Of a stretch of 64,000 bases of DNA, positions 46,784 to 57,299 are shown in pieces (position 1 is the stretch's first letter; each line of letters begins with the position of its first letter). Origin of the DNA: Flectobacillus longus (GTDB taxonomy: Bacteria; Bacteroidota; Bacteroidia; Cytophagales; Spirosomataceae); the NCBI RefSeq assembly GCF_030056705.1, contig NZ_JASHIC010000023.1, positions 1 to 64,000 of the forward strand, read 5' to 3'. The notes under the pieces are model-generated. The model saw only the letters and a list, made by a program, of their open reading frames with translations, was not told the DNA's origin and made no database searches. The position numbers and the translations under genes are program-made.

Positions 46784-47014
46784 TTAAGCTAGTTGACCAA
46801 TTACGGTAAACTTCTCAAAAACAGAGTCATTATGTGGTGCACTGGTTAATTCAGAAGTAAGATCTTGTCCAGCCCAATGCTCGTAATGCTTACCATTTTT
46901 CCAAAGGCGAGACTTGCCAACATCATAAATAAGTCCTTTGTAAGCAATCCAAATTTCTTCACGGTCTTGACCGTTGCGTAACGCGAGTTGTGATTTGGTA
47001 AAGGTTGGTAACAT
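46784..47014 (-). CDS. Small cytochrome b5-like heme/steroid-binding domain protein
   Basis: 76 residues. FTKSQLALRNGQDREEIWIAYKG begins a cytochrome b5 fold. The usual heme His of HPGG is replaced in context by KNGKHYEHWAGQDLT, and the second His is in SAPHNDSVFEKF. This pattern is common to small bacterial b5-like proteins. Probably binds heme or another hydrophobic ligand. Function unknown. Confidence 0.8.
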   Translation of the reverse strand: MLPTFTKSQLALRNGQDREEIWIAYKGLIYDVGKSRLWKNGKHYEHWAGQDLTSELTSAPHNDSVFEKFTVIGQLA

Positions 47015-47123
47015 AGTATAGTAAATGTCGGGGGGATTATTAGATGCAAAAATTCATTATCTCTTTGTTGAATTCAACTAATTTTATCTATTTTTATCAA
47101 AAAAATTAAAATTTTAAATAGTT

Positions 47124-47588
47124 ATGAAAAAAATATTGACCCTATTGCCTTTAATCGTATTAATAGCTGGCGCACTTTGGGGCTGCGGAGGTAAAAATAC
47201 TGAGCCCACAGTTGAGGAAAAATTAACACGTGTTTGGACAGCAAAAGTTGTAAAAGAAGGCTCAGATATCGTTTACGATAAAACAGCTTCAAGCAACAAA
47301 ATACCAGGCTATGCCAACTACAAATTAGATCTTACTAGTAAAACTGCTGCTAAATTAACTGAAAAAGACGGTGTGACATTTACAGGAACATGGTCTATTT
47401 CAACAGATAATACTACTTTGACTATCTCTAACTTGACAAGCTCGTCGGGTGTTCCAACTGGTACAAATGGTACATTAGCTTATAAAGTTATTGGCACTCC
47501 AACTACAGCAGCAATTACTCTCGAAACAGCAACAGCTTATATAAAGGCTAGTAATACAATTGCAAATTATCAATTGACAAATCCTTAA
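47124..47588 (+). CDS. Lipoprotein, lipocalin-like
   Basis: 154 residues with Cys21 (ALWGCGG). The mature part resembles the lipoprotein at 15608: KLTRVWTAKVV, FTGTWSISTDNTTLTISNL. Ser/Thr-rich beta-strand pattern suggests a small barrel. The two may be distant paralogues. Function unknown. Terminator follows. Confidence 0.7.
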   Translation: MKKILTLLPLIVLIAGALWGCGGKNTEPTVEEKLTRVWTAKVVKEGSDIVYDKTASSNKIPGYANYKLDLTSKTAAKLTEKDGVTFTGTWSISTDNTTLTISNLTSSSGVPTGTNGTLAYKVIGTPTTAAITLETATAYIKASNTIANYQLTNP

Positions 47589-47612
47589 ATCAAACTTGAT
47601 ATATACTTTGAG

Positions 47613-47644
47613 GCCGTTCGACTAGCTTGGACGGCTTTTTTTTT
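47613..47644 (+). terminator. Terminator after the lipoprotein gene
   Basis: GCCGT (47613-47617) pairs with ACGGC (47631-47635), with a following run of nine T. Confidence 0.75.
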
Positions 47645-47658
47645 GATATAGTACAAAA

Positions 47659-47689
47659 TTGCTCGGCACTAAAAGACTGATTAACTTTG
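47659..47689 (+). promoter_or_regulatory. Promoter of thiL, implying a leaderless mRNA
   Basis: TTG at 47659-47661, exactly 20 bases, TAACTTTG at 47682-47689. Only four bases separate it from the ATG at 47694, so the transcript probably begins at or next to the start codon. Confidence 0.75.
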
Positions 47690-47693
47690 CAAT

Positions 47694-48719
47694 ATGGAAA
47701 CAAGAACTGAATTGAGTACAATTGGCGAATTTGGATTAATTAAAAGAATCGCCGAAAAATTTCCGATAGTGCAATCTGGCTCTATCAAAGGTATTGGAGA
47801 CGACGCCGCTGTTGTAGATACAGAGGGTAAAAAATTATTAATTTCGACAGACTTATTAATGGAGGGAGTACATTTTGACTTGGCTTACACTCCCCTGCGC
47901 CATTTGGGTTATAAGGCTGTAGCTGTGAATGTTTCGGATATTGCTGCCATGAATGGAATTCCTAACCAAATAACAGTAAGTTTGGGGTTGAGTAACCGTT
48001 TTTCGGTAGAAGCCATTGAAGAATTATATGAAGGAATCAAAATAGCTTGTGAAGAGTATAATATAGATTTGATAGGAGGAGATACTTCTTCATCGAGAGG
48101 GGGATTGGCTATATCTATTACAGTTCTTGGAACTGCCGATGAGCACCAAATCGTGTACCGCAATACAGCCCAAAAAGGGGATATTGTTTGTGTAACAGGC
48201 GACCTTGGCGCTGCTTTCATGGGCTTACAGGTATTGGAAAGAGAAAAGCAGGTTTTCATGGCAAACCCAGATATGCAACCAGAACTTAGCGATAAAGATT
48301 ATGTTGTAGAGCGTCAATTAAAACCGACTGCTCGTATGGATGTGATTCATGAGTTAAGAGCCTTAGATGTAATTCCTACGGCTATGATTGATGTATCGGA
48401 TGGTTTGGCAGCAGAACTACTTCATATCTGTAAAAACTCTGGTATTGGAGGAGTGATTTTTGAAGATAAAATGCCAATCGATGACCAAACATACTTGACT
48501 GGTACAGAATTGAATTTTAGTCCGATGACAGCCGCATTGAATGGAGGCGAAGACTACGAGTTATTATTTACAGTAAGTCAAGAAGATTATCAGAAAATCG
48601 AACAAGTAAGCGAAATCACGCCAATTGGTTATATTACTAACGAAGTTGAAGGCGCACATATCATGATGAAGTCAGGTAGTTTAGTAAAATTGACTTCGCC
48701 TGGTTACGAGCATTTTTAA
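47694..48719 (+). CDS. thiL: Thiamine-monophosphate kinase
   Basis: 341 residues. Phosphorylates thiamine phosphate to thiamine diphosphate with ATP. RTELSTIGEFGLIKRI and GIGDDAAVVD begin it; STDLLMEGVHFDL, GGDTSSSRGGLAI and MIDVSDGLAAELLHI are diagnostic metal and nucleotide loops; NGGEDYELLFTV is near the end. The first Met is at the family's usual place, with no alternative start nearby. Confidence 0.96.
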   Translation: METRTELSTIGEFGLIKRIAEKFPIVQSGSIKGIGDDAAVVDTEGKKLLISTDLLMEGVHFDLAYTPLRHLGYKAVAVNVSDIAAMNGIPNQITVSLGLSNRFSVEAIEELYEGIKIACEEYNIDLIGGDTSSSRGGLAISITVLGTADEHQIVYRNTAQKGDIVCVTGDLGAAFMGLQVLEREKQVFMANPDMQPELSDKDYVVERQLKPTARMDVIHELRALDVIPTAMIDVSDGLAAELLHICKNSGIGGVIFEDKMPIDDQTYLTGTELNFSPMTAALNGGEDYELLFTVSQEDYQKIEQVSEITPIGYITNEVEGAHIMMKSGSLVKLTSPGYEHF

Positions 48720-48759
48720 TAATTTCACGAGATTTTCGAATATCCAATCATTCCTAGCC

Positions 48760-49365
48760 ATGTTATTGCAGATTAATGTTACTGAATTAGGTTCTTTCTT
48801 AAAATACGGAGTAACAGGTTTGAGTGCCATCGCATTTATTCTTTCGTATTTCTTATTGTTTAGAGAAAGTAGTCGTCCCAAACCCAGACCTGAAATTATC
48901 AAGACGATTCGTTTGTTTATGTGGGTAACGGTCATACTTGGGGTTGTGTCGGGGGTATCTTCAATTCTAAAGCCTGATACCTCTGGAGATACAATAGTGG
49001 TGTCTAAGCCTAAAAGAATAAGTCCCCAAAAAGTAGTTCCGCATAACTCATTGGCATCATCGAGCGATGAATATACGGTAGAGATTTTTTATGAAAATCC
49101 TAAAAGGGCTTTGGCAGAAGATTTGGCTGATGTGTTGAAAGATAAAACTTCCTACGAGGTGAAAGTGTCGGCATTGTCAACTACTAAAAAAAGCTCTCTC
49201 AAAATAACTAGTTGTCAGATTCGACATGAGTTACAGGAATCAAAAATTGCGGGCAAGCTTAAAAGTATTGCCGAAAATGTTTTACAAGACGATGGCGTAG
49301 AATTTAAGTTGAAACAAATAACATCAAGCTCTCCTAATTATGTGAGTATGTTTGTTTGTAAGTAA
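48760..49365 (+). CDS. Hypothetical two-span membrane protein
   Basis: 201 residues. Two probable membrane segments: about 14-34 (YGVTGLSAIAFILSYFLLF) and about 51-68 (LFMWVTVILGVVSGVSSIL). The remainder (from 75) is soluble: YTVEIFYENPKRALAEDLADVL could be a small alpha/beta domain. No family recognised. 40 bases after thiL, possibly co-transcribed. Confidence 0.6.
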   Translation: MLLQINVTELGSFLKYGVTGLSAIAFILSYFLLFRESSRPKPRPEIIKTIRLFMWVTVILGVVSGVSSILKPDTSGDTIVVSKPKRISPQKVVPHNSLASSSDEYTVEIFYENPKRALAEDLADVLKDKTSYEVKVSALSTTKKSSLKITSCQIRHELQESKIAGKLKSIAENVLQDDGVEFKLKQITSSSPNYVSMFVCK

Positions 49366-49370
49366 CAATA

Positions 49371-49589
49371 AACATGAGTCATCCCGAATTTTAAGATTAA
49401 GGTTATTCTTCAAATTTTCAACAAAAAAGCGGTCGAAAAATATTTTTCAACCGCTTTTTTGTTGCTACTATACTAGATTTTATTCAGCTCAAGACGCAAT
49501 CATTGCGTCTCTACTACTAGAATACAAATTTTAACATAATCACTCATCCGCTCAATCACTAAATCACTAAATTAGAGATGACACATGTT
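49371..49589 (-). repeat. Intergenic repeat copy B (MITE-like, best preserved)
   Basis: Left end AACATGAGTCATCCCGAA.. and right end are terminal inverted repeats matching at 18 of 21 bases. Inside, in order: two-way terminator (49423-49460), GTAGAGACG palindrome on the minus strand (49492-49514), ATCACTAAATCAC words. Runs opposite in orientation to copies A and C. Confidence 0.8.
49423..49460. terminator. Two-way terminator inside repeat copy B
   Basis: AAAAAAGCGGTCGAAAAAT pairs with ATTTTTCAACCGCTTTTTT; A and T runs on each side. Confidence 0.88.
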
Positions 49590-49608
49590 TATGGCAATTA
49601 TCTACTTT

Positions 49609-50322
49609 TTACAAATATTGAGTAAATAGTTTTTTCAAAGCAGATTCTTCCTGATATCCAATAGCACGCATTTTTTGTGTACCATCTTTAAAGATTAAAA
49701 ACGTCGGAATTTCGTCAATATGATATTTTGTTAGAATAGCGCGATTGGCATCGGCATCGACTTTTACAATTAATACCTTTCCTTTGTATTCCTCAGAAAG
49801 TTTTTCTACGGCTGGCATCATTTTGATACATGGTCCGCACCAAGGAGCAAAAAAGTCTAAAACCACTACAGAATGTTGAGATAACATACTCTCGAGTTCA
49901 GTATCGCTAATAGCTTTGCTGTTAGAAACCTCCTTGCTTCCTTCTATAGGTTTCATTTTGGTCGTCCATTTCAAATATCCACCTTGTAAGTCATATACTT
50001 GTGAAAAACCGCTTTTGCGAAGCGCTTCTGTAGCAGCGGCACTTCGTCCTCCTGATAAGCAATAGACAAAGACTGGTTTAGTTTTATCGAGAGTTTTGAT
50101 TTTTTCCTGAAAATCAGCCCCACGATAATCAATGTTGGTTGCTTTGGGTAAATGCCCCCCTCCATATTCGCCTGAAGTACGTACATCAATTAATTGAGCT
50201 CCAGTAGATTCAGAATATTTTTTTTCAAAATCCTCTACGGACAAAACTTGTGCATGGGAAAAACTATAAAATCCCAAATAAACGATTGTAAATAATATAA
50301 TTTTAGAAATAATATTTTTCAT
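49609..50322 (-). CDS. Exported rhodanese-thioredoxin fusion protein
   Basis: 237 residues from ATG 50322; in-frame ATGs at 50334 and 50340 are possible. Signal peptide about 1-24 (ends SFSHAQ). Rhodanese domain (about 27-120) with active-site loop CLSGGRS, then thioredoxin domain (about 135-237) with APWCGPCIKM and the cis-Pro in EIPTFLIF. A periplasmic sulfur-transfer plus disulfide-handling protein. The two active sites suggest that the thioredoxin regenerates the persulfide Cys. Substrate unknown. Divergent from eno. Confidence 0.88.
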   Translation of the reverse strand: MKNIISKIILFTIVYLGFYSFSHAQVLSVEDFEKKYSESTGAQLIDVRTSGEYGGGHLPKATNIDYRGADFQEKIKTLDKTKPVFVYCLSGGRSAAATEALRKSGFSQVYDLQGGYLKWTTKMKPIEGSKEVSNSKAISDTELESMLSQHSVVVLDFFAPWCGPCIKMMPAVEKLSEEYKGKVLIVKVDADANRAILTKYHIDEIPTFLIFKDGTQKMRAIGYQEESALKKLFTQYL

Positions 50323-50353
50323 TTTTTTGTGCATTGACATTAATAGATTATGA

Positions 50354-51814
<1,461 letters not shown>

Positions 51815-51833
51815 TTGGGAAAACCATATTTAC

Positions 51834-51871
51834 AAAAAGACTGGCAAAGCAATTTGCTGGTCTTTTTTTTT
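51834..51871 (+). terminator. Terminator of eno
   Basis: AAAAAGACTGGCAAA pairs with TTTGCTGGTCTTTTT allowing G-T pairs; T run at end. Confidence 0.85.
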
Positions 51872-52032
51872 AGATTCGCCACAGGATGATAACTCTTGTC
51901 AACACTCCACAAATTAGCTCTTATTTTTGAGTTTAATGATAGACAATAAACAAGTGCAAATTCTCTGATTCGGTTTACTGATAGCCAAATAAATATGATA
52001 ATTTTACATGATTGAATAATCTATATAATCCT

Positions 52033-52341
52033 ATGATACGTTTGTTGTTCACAAAATACCGATTTTATACATTGAGCTTTATGGCTTTGACAGGGTGGAT
52101 GTTAGTTTTTGATGATAACGACATTTGGACTCAGTTTAAAAGACGTGGAGAGTTGAGTCGTTTGGAAGACGAGAAAGTCTATTACCAAGAAAAACTTAAA
52201 GAAGTTCAACGAGAGCGAGAGGAGGTATTGGGTAACCCTAAATTAATAGAGAAATACGCAAGAGAAAAATACTTGATGAAAAAGCCTAAAGAAGAAATTT
52301 ATATTTTAGTGGATGGCGATAATCAGCCTGTAGAGAAGTAA
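52033..52341 (+). CDS. FtsB/DivIC-like septum formation initiator
   Basis: 102 residues from ATG 52033 (an upstream TTG is less likely). One membrane span (about 12-27, TLSFMALTGWMLVF), then a coiled coil (about 38-70, RGELSRLEDEKVYYQEKLKEVQRER) and a short C-terminal region with LIEKYAREKYLMKKPKEEIY, the FtsB/DivIC signature. Links FtsL and FtsQ partners in the divisome. Confidence 0.85.
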   Translation: MIRLLFTKYRFYTLSFMALTGWMLVFDDNDIWTQFKRRGELSRLEDEKVYYQEKLKEVQREREEVLGNPKLIEKYAREKYLMKKPKEEIYILVDGDNQPVEK

Positions 52342-52403
52342 TAAATTTTGAAGATATCGAAGAGAATCACAAAACCTCAATATCATTACCCTTTTTGAAT
52401 TAT

Positions 52404-52937
52404 ATGATTAAAGTCCTGTTTGTTTGTACTGGAAATATTTGTCGTTCGCCGATTGCGGAGGAAACATTCAGACATGCTGTAAAAAAACGAAATTTACAAA
52501 GAGTTGTCCAATGCGATTCGGCTGCTACACATAGCTATCACATTGGCGAATTACCCGATCATCGTACTCGTAAAAACGCTAGTAGTCATGATATAGAATT
52601 ACTTCATCGTTGTCGTAAACTGACTGGAGAAGATTTCTCCGTATTTGATTATATCGTAGGTATGGACGACTACAATATGGATAACATCCAGTCTATCTCG
52701 TATAGAGCTACGGGAATGCATCAACCTGAAGAGATTTGTTTTTTGTATCGTCGTTTCGACCCAGAGGTCGCTATCCCCAATCGAGATTTTCCTATAGATT
52801 CTACCGAGTATAAAATCCCTGAAGTTCCAGACCCTTATTATGGACAAAATGAAGATTTTGAAAATGTCTATCAAATTGTGAGTCGTTGTGCGGAGGAGTT
52901 TTTAGATTTTTTGGTTAGAACACATGGATTGCAATAA
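52404..52937 (+). CDS. Low-molecular-weight protein tyrosine phosphatase
   Basis: 177 residues from ATG 52404 (earlier in-frame TTG at 52395 rejected). Active-site loop CTGNICRS (8-15) with Cys8 and Arg14; the general acid Asp is in VPDPYYGQ. A 19-residue insert (PEEICFLYRRFDPEVAIPNR) before the acid loop is longer than in E. coli Wzb. Dephosphorylates tyrosine, possibly on a bacterial tyrosine kinase; none is nearby. Confidence 0.9.
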   Translation: MIKVLFVCTGNICRSPIAEETFRHAVKKRNLQRVVQCDSAATHSYHIGELPDHRTRKNASSHDIELLHRCRKLTGEDFSVFDYIVGMDDYNMDNIQSISYRATGMHQPEEICFLYRRFDPEVAIPNRDFPIDSTEYKIPEVPDPYYGQNEDFENVYQIVSRCAEEFLDFLVRTHGLQ

Positions 52938-52994
52938 GTTATTTGAATATAGAAAAATTGAGACTTTTCTTGAAACGCCTAAAACCCGAAATTT

Positions 52995-53612
52995 ATGGTG
53001 AAGCACGTCAAAATAATATTGATAGGCCTATGTCTTGCCTCCAATACTCATGCGCAAGTATGGAAAGATTCGGTGGAAGTTTTTCGTGAAAAATATAAAA
53101 AAGCGTTTCTAGAAGAAGCTAATAGTCCTCTCAAAGCAGATGATTTACAGTATCTCCAGTTTTACGAACCAGATTCTTTGTACCAAGTAGAAGGAAGTTT
53201 TTCTAAAATAAGTGATGGAACTATATTCAAGATTCCAACTTCAAATGGGAAATTCAAGGAGTATGTCAAATACGGAGAAGTAAGTTTTGCTATTAATGGC
53301 AAAGCTTTAAAGCTGAATGTCTATCGGAGTTTAGCTTTGATGCAAATACCCAAATATCGAGATTATTTGTTTGTGCCTATCAAAGATCAAACTTCTGGTA
53401 AGGAAACCTACGGTGCTGGACGGTACTTAGATGCAAGCCTGAAAGATATTAAAGAAGGAAAAATACAATTAGATTTTAATAAACTCTATAACCCTTATTG
53501 TGCTTTTAGCGAAGGGTATAGCTGCCCGATTCCTCCTAAAGAAAATCATCTACCTATTCGAATTGAAGCAGGAGAAAAATTGTTTTTAAAAGAAAAGGGT
53601 AATAATCACTAA
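52995..53612 (+). CDS. Exported DUF1684 protein
   Basis: 205 residues with a signal peptide (ends THAQ). KAFLEEANSPLKADDLQYLQFYE, YGAGRYLD, LDFNKLYNPYCAFSEGYSCPIPP and NHLPIRIEAGE are hallmarks of DUF1684, a beta-rich family common in Bacteroidota. No known activity. Cys pair in CAFSEGYSC could form a disulfide. Confidence 0.9.
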   Translation: MVKHVKIILIGLCLASNTHAQVWKDSVEVFREKYKKAFLEEANSPLKADDLQYLQFYEPDSLYQVEGSFSKISDGTIFKIPTSNGKFKEYVKYGEVSFAINGKALKLNVYRSLALMQIPKYRDYLFVPIKDQTSGKETYGAGRYLDASLKDIKEGKIQLDFNKLYNPYCAFSEGYSCPIPPKENHLPIRIEAGEKLFLKEKGNNH

Positions 53613-53761
53613 TTCCAGTGAGTAATGATAGGGTAGTTGAGTGTAAGTCGAAGACTATTTTCCCTAAAAAGGATTAACTTGCATAAAAATCCCTTTTGAC
53701 GGTCGTTCTTCACAAAGTTCGGCCTGAATAAATAATAATAACCAATTAACCAAAAAATTAC

Positions 53762-55285
53762 GTGAACAAGAAGGTCGTATTAATGATTTTGGATGGCTGG
53801 GGTATCGGTACTAAGCCAGAAGTATCGGCGATTGAAGCCGCTAAAACGCCATTCATGGATTCTTTATATACAAAGTATCCACATTCTAAATTGGAAGCCT
53901 CAGGTTTGGCTGTAGGTTTGCCAGCTGGTCAGATGGGTAATTCAGAGGTAGGTCACATGAACTTGGGTGCAGGGCGTGTAGTTTACCAAAACTTAGTAAG
54001 AATTAACAAAGCAGTTGACGAAGGTACATTGGCTCAAGAGCCAGTATTGGCAGAGGCTTTTGAATATGCAAAATCAAATGGGAAGAAAGTACACTTGATC
54101 GGTTTGGTATCAAACGGTGGTGTTCACTCTCATATCAATCACCTAAAAGCACTTTGTACTGCGGCTAATACAGCAGGAGTAGAGGAGGCTTACGTTCATG
54201 CTTTCACAGACGGTCGTGATACCGACCCTAAATCGGGCGTAGCTTTCTTGACCGAATTGCAAGCACATATTGCTACTACAGGTACAAAAATCGCTTCGGT
54301 AACAGGACGTTACTATGCAATGGACCGCGACAACCGTTGGGAGCGTGTGAAATTGGCGTATGATGCCATGGTAAAAGGAATAGGTGAAAAAGTAGCTGCT
54401 TCTGGTTTAATTGATGCGATTTCTGCTTCGTATGAGGCAGGTGTAACAGATGAGTTCATCAAGCCAATTATCGTAGAGGAAAACGGTGCTCCTGTGGCAA
54501 CTATTGCTGAGGGAGACGTAGTACTTTGTTTCAATTTCCGTACCGACCGTGGTCGTGAAATTACGCAAGCCCTAACACAGCGTGATTTCCCTGAGCAAGA
54601 TATGCAAAAACTATCTTTGTACTACTTGACAATGACCGAATACGATAAGTCATTTGAAGGTGTAAAAGTAGTATTTGACGATAGCAATATTCCAATGACT
54701 TTGGGTGAAGTATTGCAAAATGCAGGCAAAAAACAAATCCGTATGGCGGAGACAGAAAAGTATCCACACGTTACTTTCTTCTTCTCTGGCGGTCGCGAAG
54801 AGCCATTTGTAGGACAGACCAATATCATGCGTGCTTCGCCAAAGGTAGCAACTTATGATTTAGCTCCTGAGATGTCTGCCCCGGAATTACGTGATGCTTT
54901 GATTCCTGAATTGGAAAAAGAAGAAGTAGATTTCGTATGTTTGAACTTTGCGAACCCTGACATGGTAGGTCATACTGGCGTTTTCTCTGCCGTAGTTAAG
55001 GCTGTAGAAACAGTAGACCAATGTGCTCAAGCGGTTGTAGAAGCTGGTTTGAAACATGGTTACTCTTTTATCATTATAGCTGACCACGGTAACGCAGACT
55101 TCATGATTAACGAAGATGGTTCGCCAAACACAGCGCACTCAACTAACTTGGTGCCATGTATTTTGGTCGATAACGAATACAGTAACCCAATCAAAGATGG
55201 TAAATTGGGCGATATTGCTCCAACCATTTTGGAATTGATTGGCGTAGCGCAACCAAAAGAAATGACAGGTGTAAGCTTGTTGTAA
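53762..55285 (+). CDS. gpmI: 2,3-bisphosphoglycerate-independent phosphoglycerate mutase
   Basis: 507 residues, GTG start. Interconverts 3- and 2-phosphoglycerate with Mn2+. KKVVLMILDGWGIGTKPEVS begins with the first metal Asp; GQMGNSEVGHMNLGAGRVVY has the phosphoserine nucleophile; AFTDGRDTDPKSG and VCLNFANPDMVGHTGVF follow; IIADHGNADFM has further metal ligands. Full length. Confidence 0.97.
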   Translation: MNKKVVLMILDGWGIGTKPEVSAIEAAKTPFMDSLYTKYPHSKLEASGLAVGLPAGQMGNSEVGHMNLGAGRVVYQNLVRINKAVDEGTLAQEPVLAEAFEYAKSNGKKVHLIGLVSNGGVHSHINHLKALCTAANTAGVEEAYVHAFTDGRDTDPKSGVAFLTELQAHIATTGTKIASVTGRYYAMDRDNRWERVKLAYDAMVKGIGEKVAASGLIDAISASYEAGVTDEFIKPIIVEENGAPVATIAEGDVVLCFNFRTDRGREITQALTQRDFPEQDMQKLSLYYLTMTEYDKSFEGVKVVFDDSNIPMTLGEVLQNAGKKQIRMAETEKYPHVTFFFSGGREEPFVGQTNIMRASPKVATYDLAPEMSAPELRDALIPELEKEEVDFVCLNFANPDMVGHTGVFSAVVKAVETVDQCAQAVVEAGLKHGYSFIIIADHGNADFMINEDGSPNTAHSTNLVPCILVDNEYSNPIKDGKLGDIAPTILELIGVAQPKEMTGVSLL

Positions 55286-55306
55286 TTTAGGGAAAATATT
55301 TTATCG

Positions 55307-55345
55307 AATCCCCGTGTAGATATGATTTACACGGGGATTTGTTGT
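55307..55345. terminator. Bidirectional terminator after gpmI
   Basis: AATCCCCGTGTA (55307-55318) pairs with TACACGGGGATT (55328-55339). It lies between gpmI and the convergent gene ending at 55357. Confidence 0.85.
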
Positions 55346-55356
55346 TTTCAAGAATT

Positions 55357-56529
55357 CTATATCCTTATAAATATCTTCTTTTTATACAACCAATTTAGAA
55401 TCAGCCAATAAATCAGTAACATCAATCCTCCATGGATTAAGGTTTGGTACGAATCCCCTAAGATATTAGCGTAATTTTCACCAAGATGAATTTTCAAGGA
55501 TTTTGAGATATAAACGCCTAAGGCATCAGCAATACAATAAGCTGCTATAGAGTTCATTCCAATAACCTTTAAAAAATAGGCATCTGTAGATTGCTTAATA
55601 TCGATGACCCAATAAAAAAATGCCAAAAGTAAAAAGCACCAACCACCGCTAAAAATCACCCAAGTTGGCGTCCAAATACGTTTTACATTTGGGCATATTC
55701 CTAAAGTATCAAGCATTGTACCTAAAACCAGTCCTGAGACACCTAAAATTAAAAAACGCTTTAGCTTCTCTTGAGATGAGCTACTCGACAAGAAGATATT
55801 ACCAGCCAATAAACCCAAAATCATCGTTCCTAATGTGGGAATAAAACTTAAAGTTGCATAACCACCTCCATTGAATAAAAAGGGTTTTTCTCTTGGAAAA
55901 AGATTGAGAAACCATTGGTCAAATGCCCATGCTAAATTGGTGTTTTTGTTCCAATGGGCAGCAAACCCAGATAGGTTATATTCCCAATCTTTCGTAACAC
56001 CTGCATCGGCATAATTAAAGTTGGCGTCAGGTAAGGGATATAGCGCAAACGCTAGCCAATATCCTATTAAAATTATTACAAGAGCTGTTATCTGAATTTT
56101 CTGCGAACGAAATGCCAATAAAAATAAAAAGGTATATCCTAATCCAATTTGACTGAGGGTATCTTCAAAGGTAAAATAGGTTTGTGTTTTATATTGAGAA
56201 CGTAAAAATATACCAAGGACAATTAAGATGAGTGAGCGTTTGATTGTATGCCAAAGTGCTTGACTAAAAGAACCTCCTTTACTGAGTCGGTTTGCTACAG
56301 AATATGGTAATACTACGCCTACCAGAAATGAAAAAGAGGGTTGAATCAAATCGTGTAAGGCGCACCCAACCCATTCGACATGGTCTTGGTGATGTCCTAG
56401 AAAAGCCCAGAAAGAGCTATTAGGAAGTGCTTTGGCAACGTCGCCAAGATGAAGCACTTCGGCCATCATGAGTAGCATAACAAATCCACGGTAGATGTCA
56501 GCGGAGGCAAGTCGATTTTGAGATGTCAT
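55357..56529 (-). CDS. Membrane acyltransferase, DUF5009/HGSNAT-like
   Basis: 390 residues with about ten membrane segments. [20 protein letters not shown] at the start and [20 protein letters not shown] are characteristic: these resemble heparan-alpha-glucosaminide N-acetyltransferase (HGSNAT/NagX), which moves acetyl groups across the membrane onto amino sugars. A His occurs in TM2-TM3 region as in HGSNAT. The acceptor is unknown. A GlcNAc-kinase-like gene lies about 8 kb upstream, possibly incidental. Confidence 0.85.
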   Translation of the reverse strand: MTSQNRLASADIYRGFVMLLMMAEVLHLGDVAKALPNSSFWAFLGHHQDHVEWVGCALHDLIQPSFSFLVGVVLPYSVANRLSKGGSFSQALWHTIKRSLILIVLGIFLRSQYKTQTYFTFEDTLSQIGLGYTFLFLLAFRSQKIQITALVIILIGYWLAFALYPLPDANFNYADAGVTKDWEYNLSGFAAHWNKNTNLAWAFDQWFLNLFPREKPFLFNGGGYATLSFIPTLGTMILGLLAGNIFLSSSSSQEKLKRFLILGVSGLVLGTMLDTLGICPNVKRIWTPTWVIFSGGWCFLLLAFFYWVIDIKQSTDAYFLKVIGMNSIAAYCIADALGVYISKSLKIHLGENYANILGDSYQTLIHGGLMLLIYWLILNWLYKKKIFIRI

Positions 56530-56726
56530 TTGTTTAGGGATTAGCTCTCAATATATCCAAATGCTCAGATATTTCTGATAGGGTATATGCTGAATCGCGT
56601 GTATCGATTCAATATTTTATGATAAATCTATTTGAAATCAAGAGTCAGAAAAAAAATACTGCTCTTTCTTATCTTGCTAATGAATTATTACGCTTAGACA
56701 AGGAACGACATAAAAGGCTTTTGTGT

Positions 56727-56734
56727 TAATTTTG
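56727..56734 (+). promoter_or_regulatory. -7 element four bases before an ATG (leaderless candidate)
   Basis: TAATTTTG ends at 56734; the ATG is at 56739. No -33 TTG is seen 19-21 bases upstream, so this is less sure than thiL. Confidence 0.5.
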
Positions 56735-56738
56735 TATC

Positions 56739-57275
56739 ATGAAAAACATTCTAGCTAGTTTATTTTTAATGCTTTCTGTAATGGCTTGTAATCAGCAAGT
56801 AGAGCAAAGCAGTATCAGATATTTTGACCTAAAAGGTACTTTCGAAACACAAATCAAAGAACTATCTCAACGCAAACCTGCTGTTCAAAAATCAGTAAAG
56901 GTTGGTACTACAACTGATGCCCAGACTAAAGTCATTCAAGATTGGGAAAAGGAATTGGACTTTTTTATTCAAGCAGATTTAAACAAGCCTGCTTTTATCA
57001 ATAGTTATCAAATTACCCAAAATGACTCTTTGGTTGTTTACAAACTCAAACCTACCGAGACACAATTAGTAAAGGAAATAAAGCTGACGCTGAAACACGG
57101 AGAGCTTCAAAGAGTATATGCTTTGCTGTCGGACGAGAATTATTTATACAAAACTCGAAAAGAAATCAAAGCTGATTTTGCCCAAAAGCAACTCAAGCAT
57201 TATGAAATTGATGGATTTCAACAATTAGTATTTGGGGAGAAAAAAGCTTACCAAATCAAAGCAACTATTCAGTAA
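56739..57275 (+). CDS. Hypothetical lipoprotein
   Basis: 178 residues. Lipobox LSVMACNQ, Cys17. Helical and charged mature part (ETQIKELSQRKPAVQKSV, WEKELDFFIQADLNKPAF). No family recognised. 24 bases before the SGNH-like gene, probably an operon with it. Confidence 0.6.
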   Translation: MKNILASLFLMLSVMACNQQVEQSSIRYFDLKGTFETQIKELSQRKPAVQKSVKVGTTTDAQTKVIQDWEKELDFFIQADLNKPAFINSYQITQNDSLVVYKLKPTETQLVKEIKLTLKHGELQRVYALLSDENYLYKTRKEIKADFAQKQLKHYEIDGFQQLVFGEKKAYQIKATIQ

Positions 57276-57299
57276 AGTCCAATCTTCAATTATTCTAGT

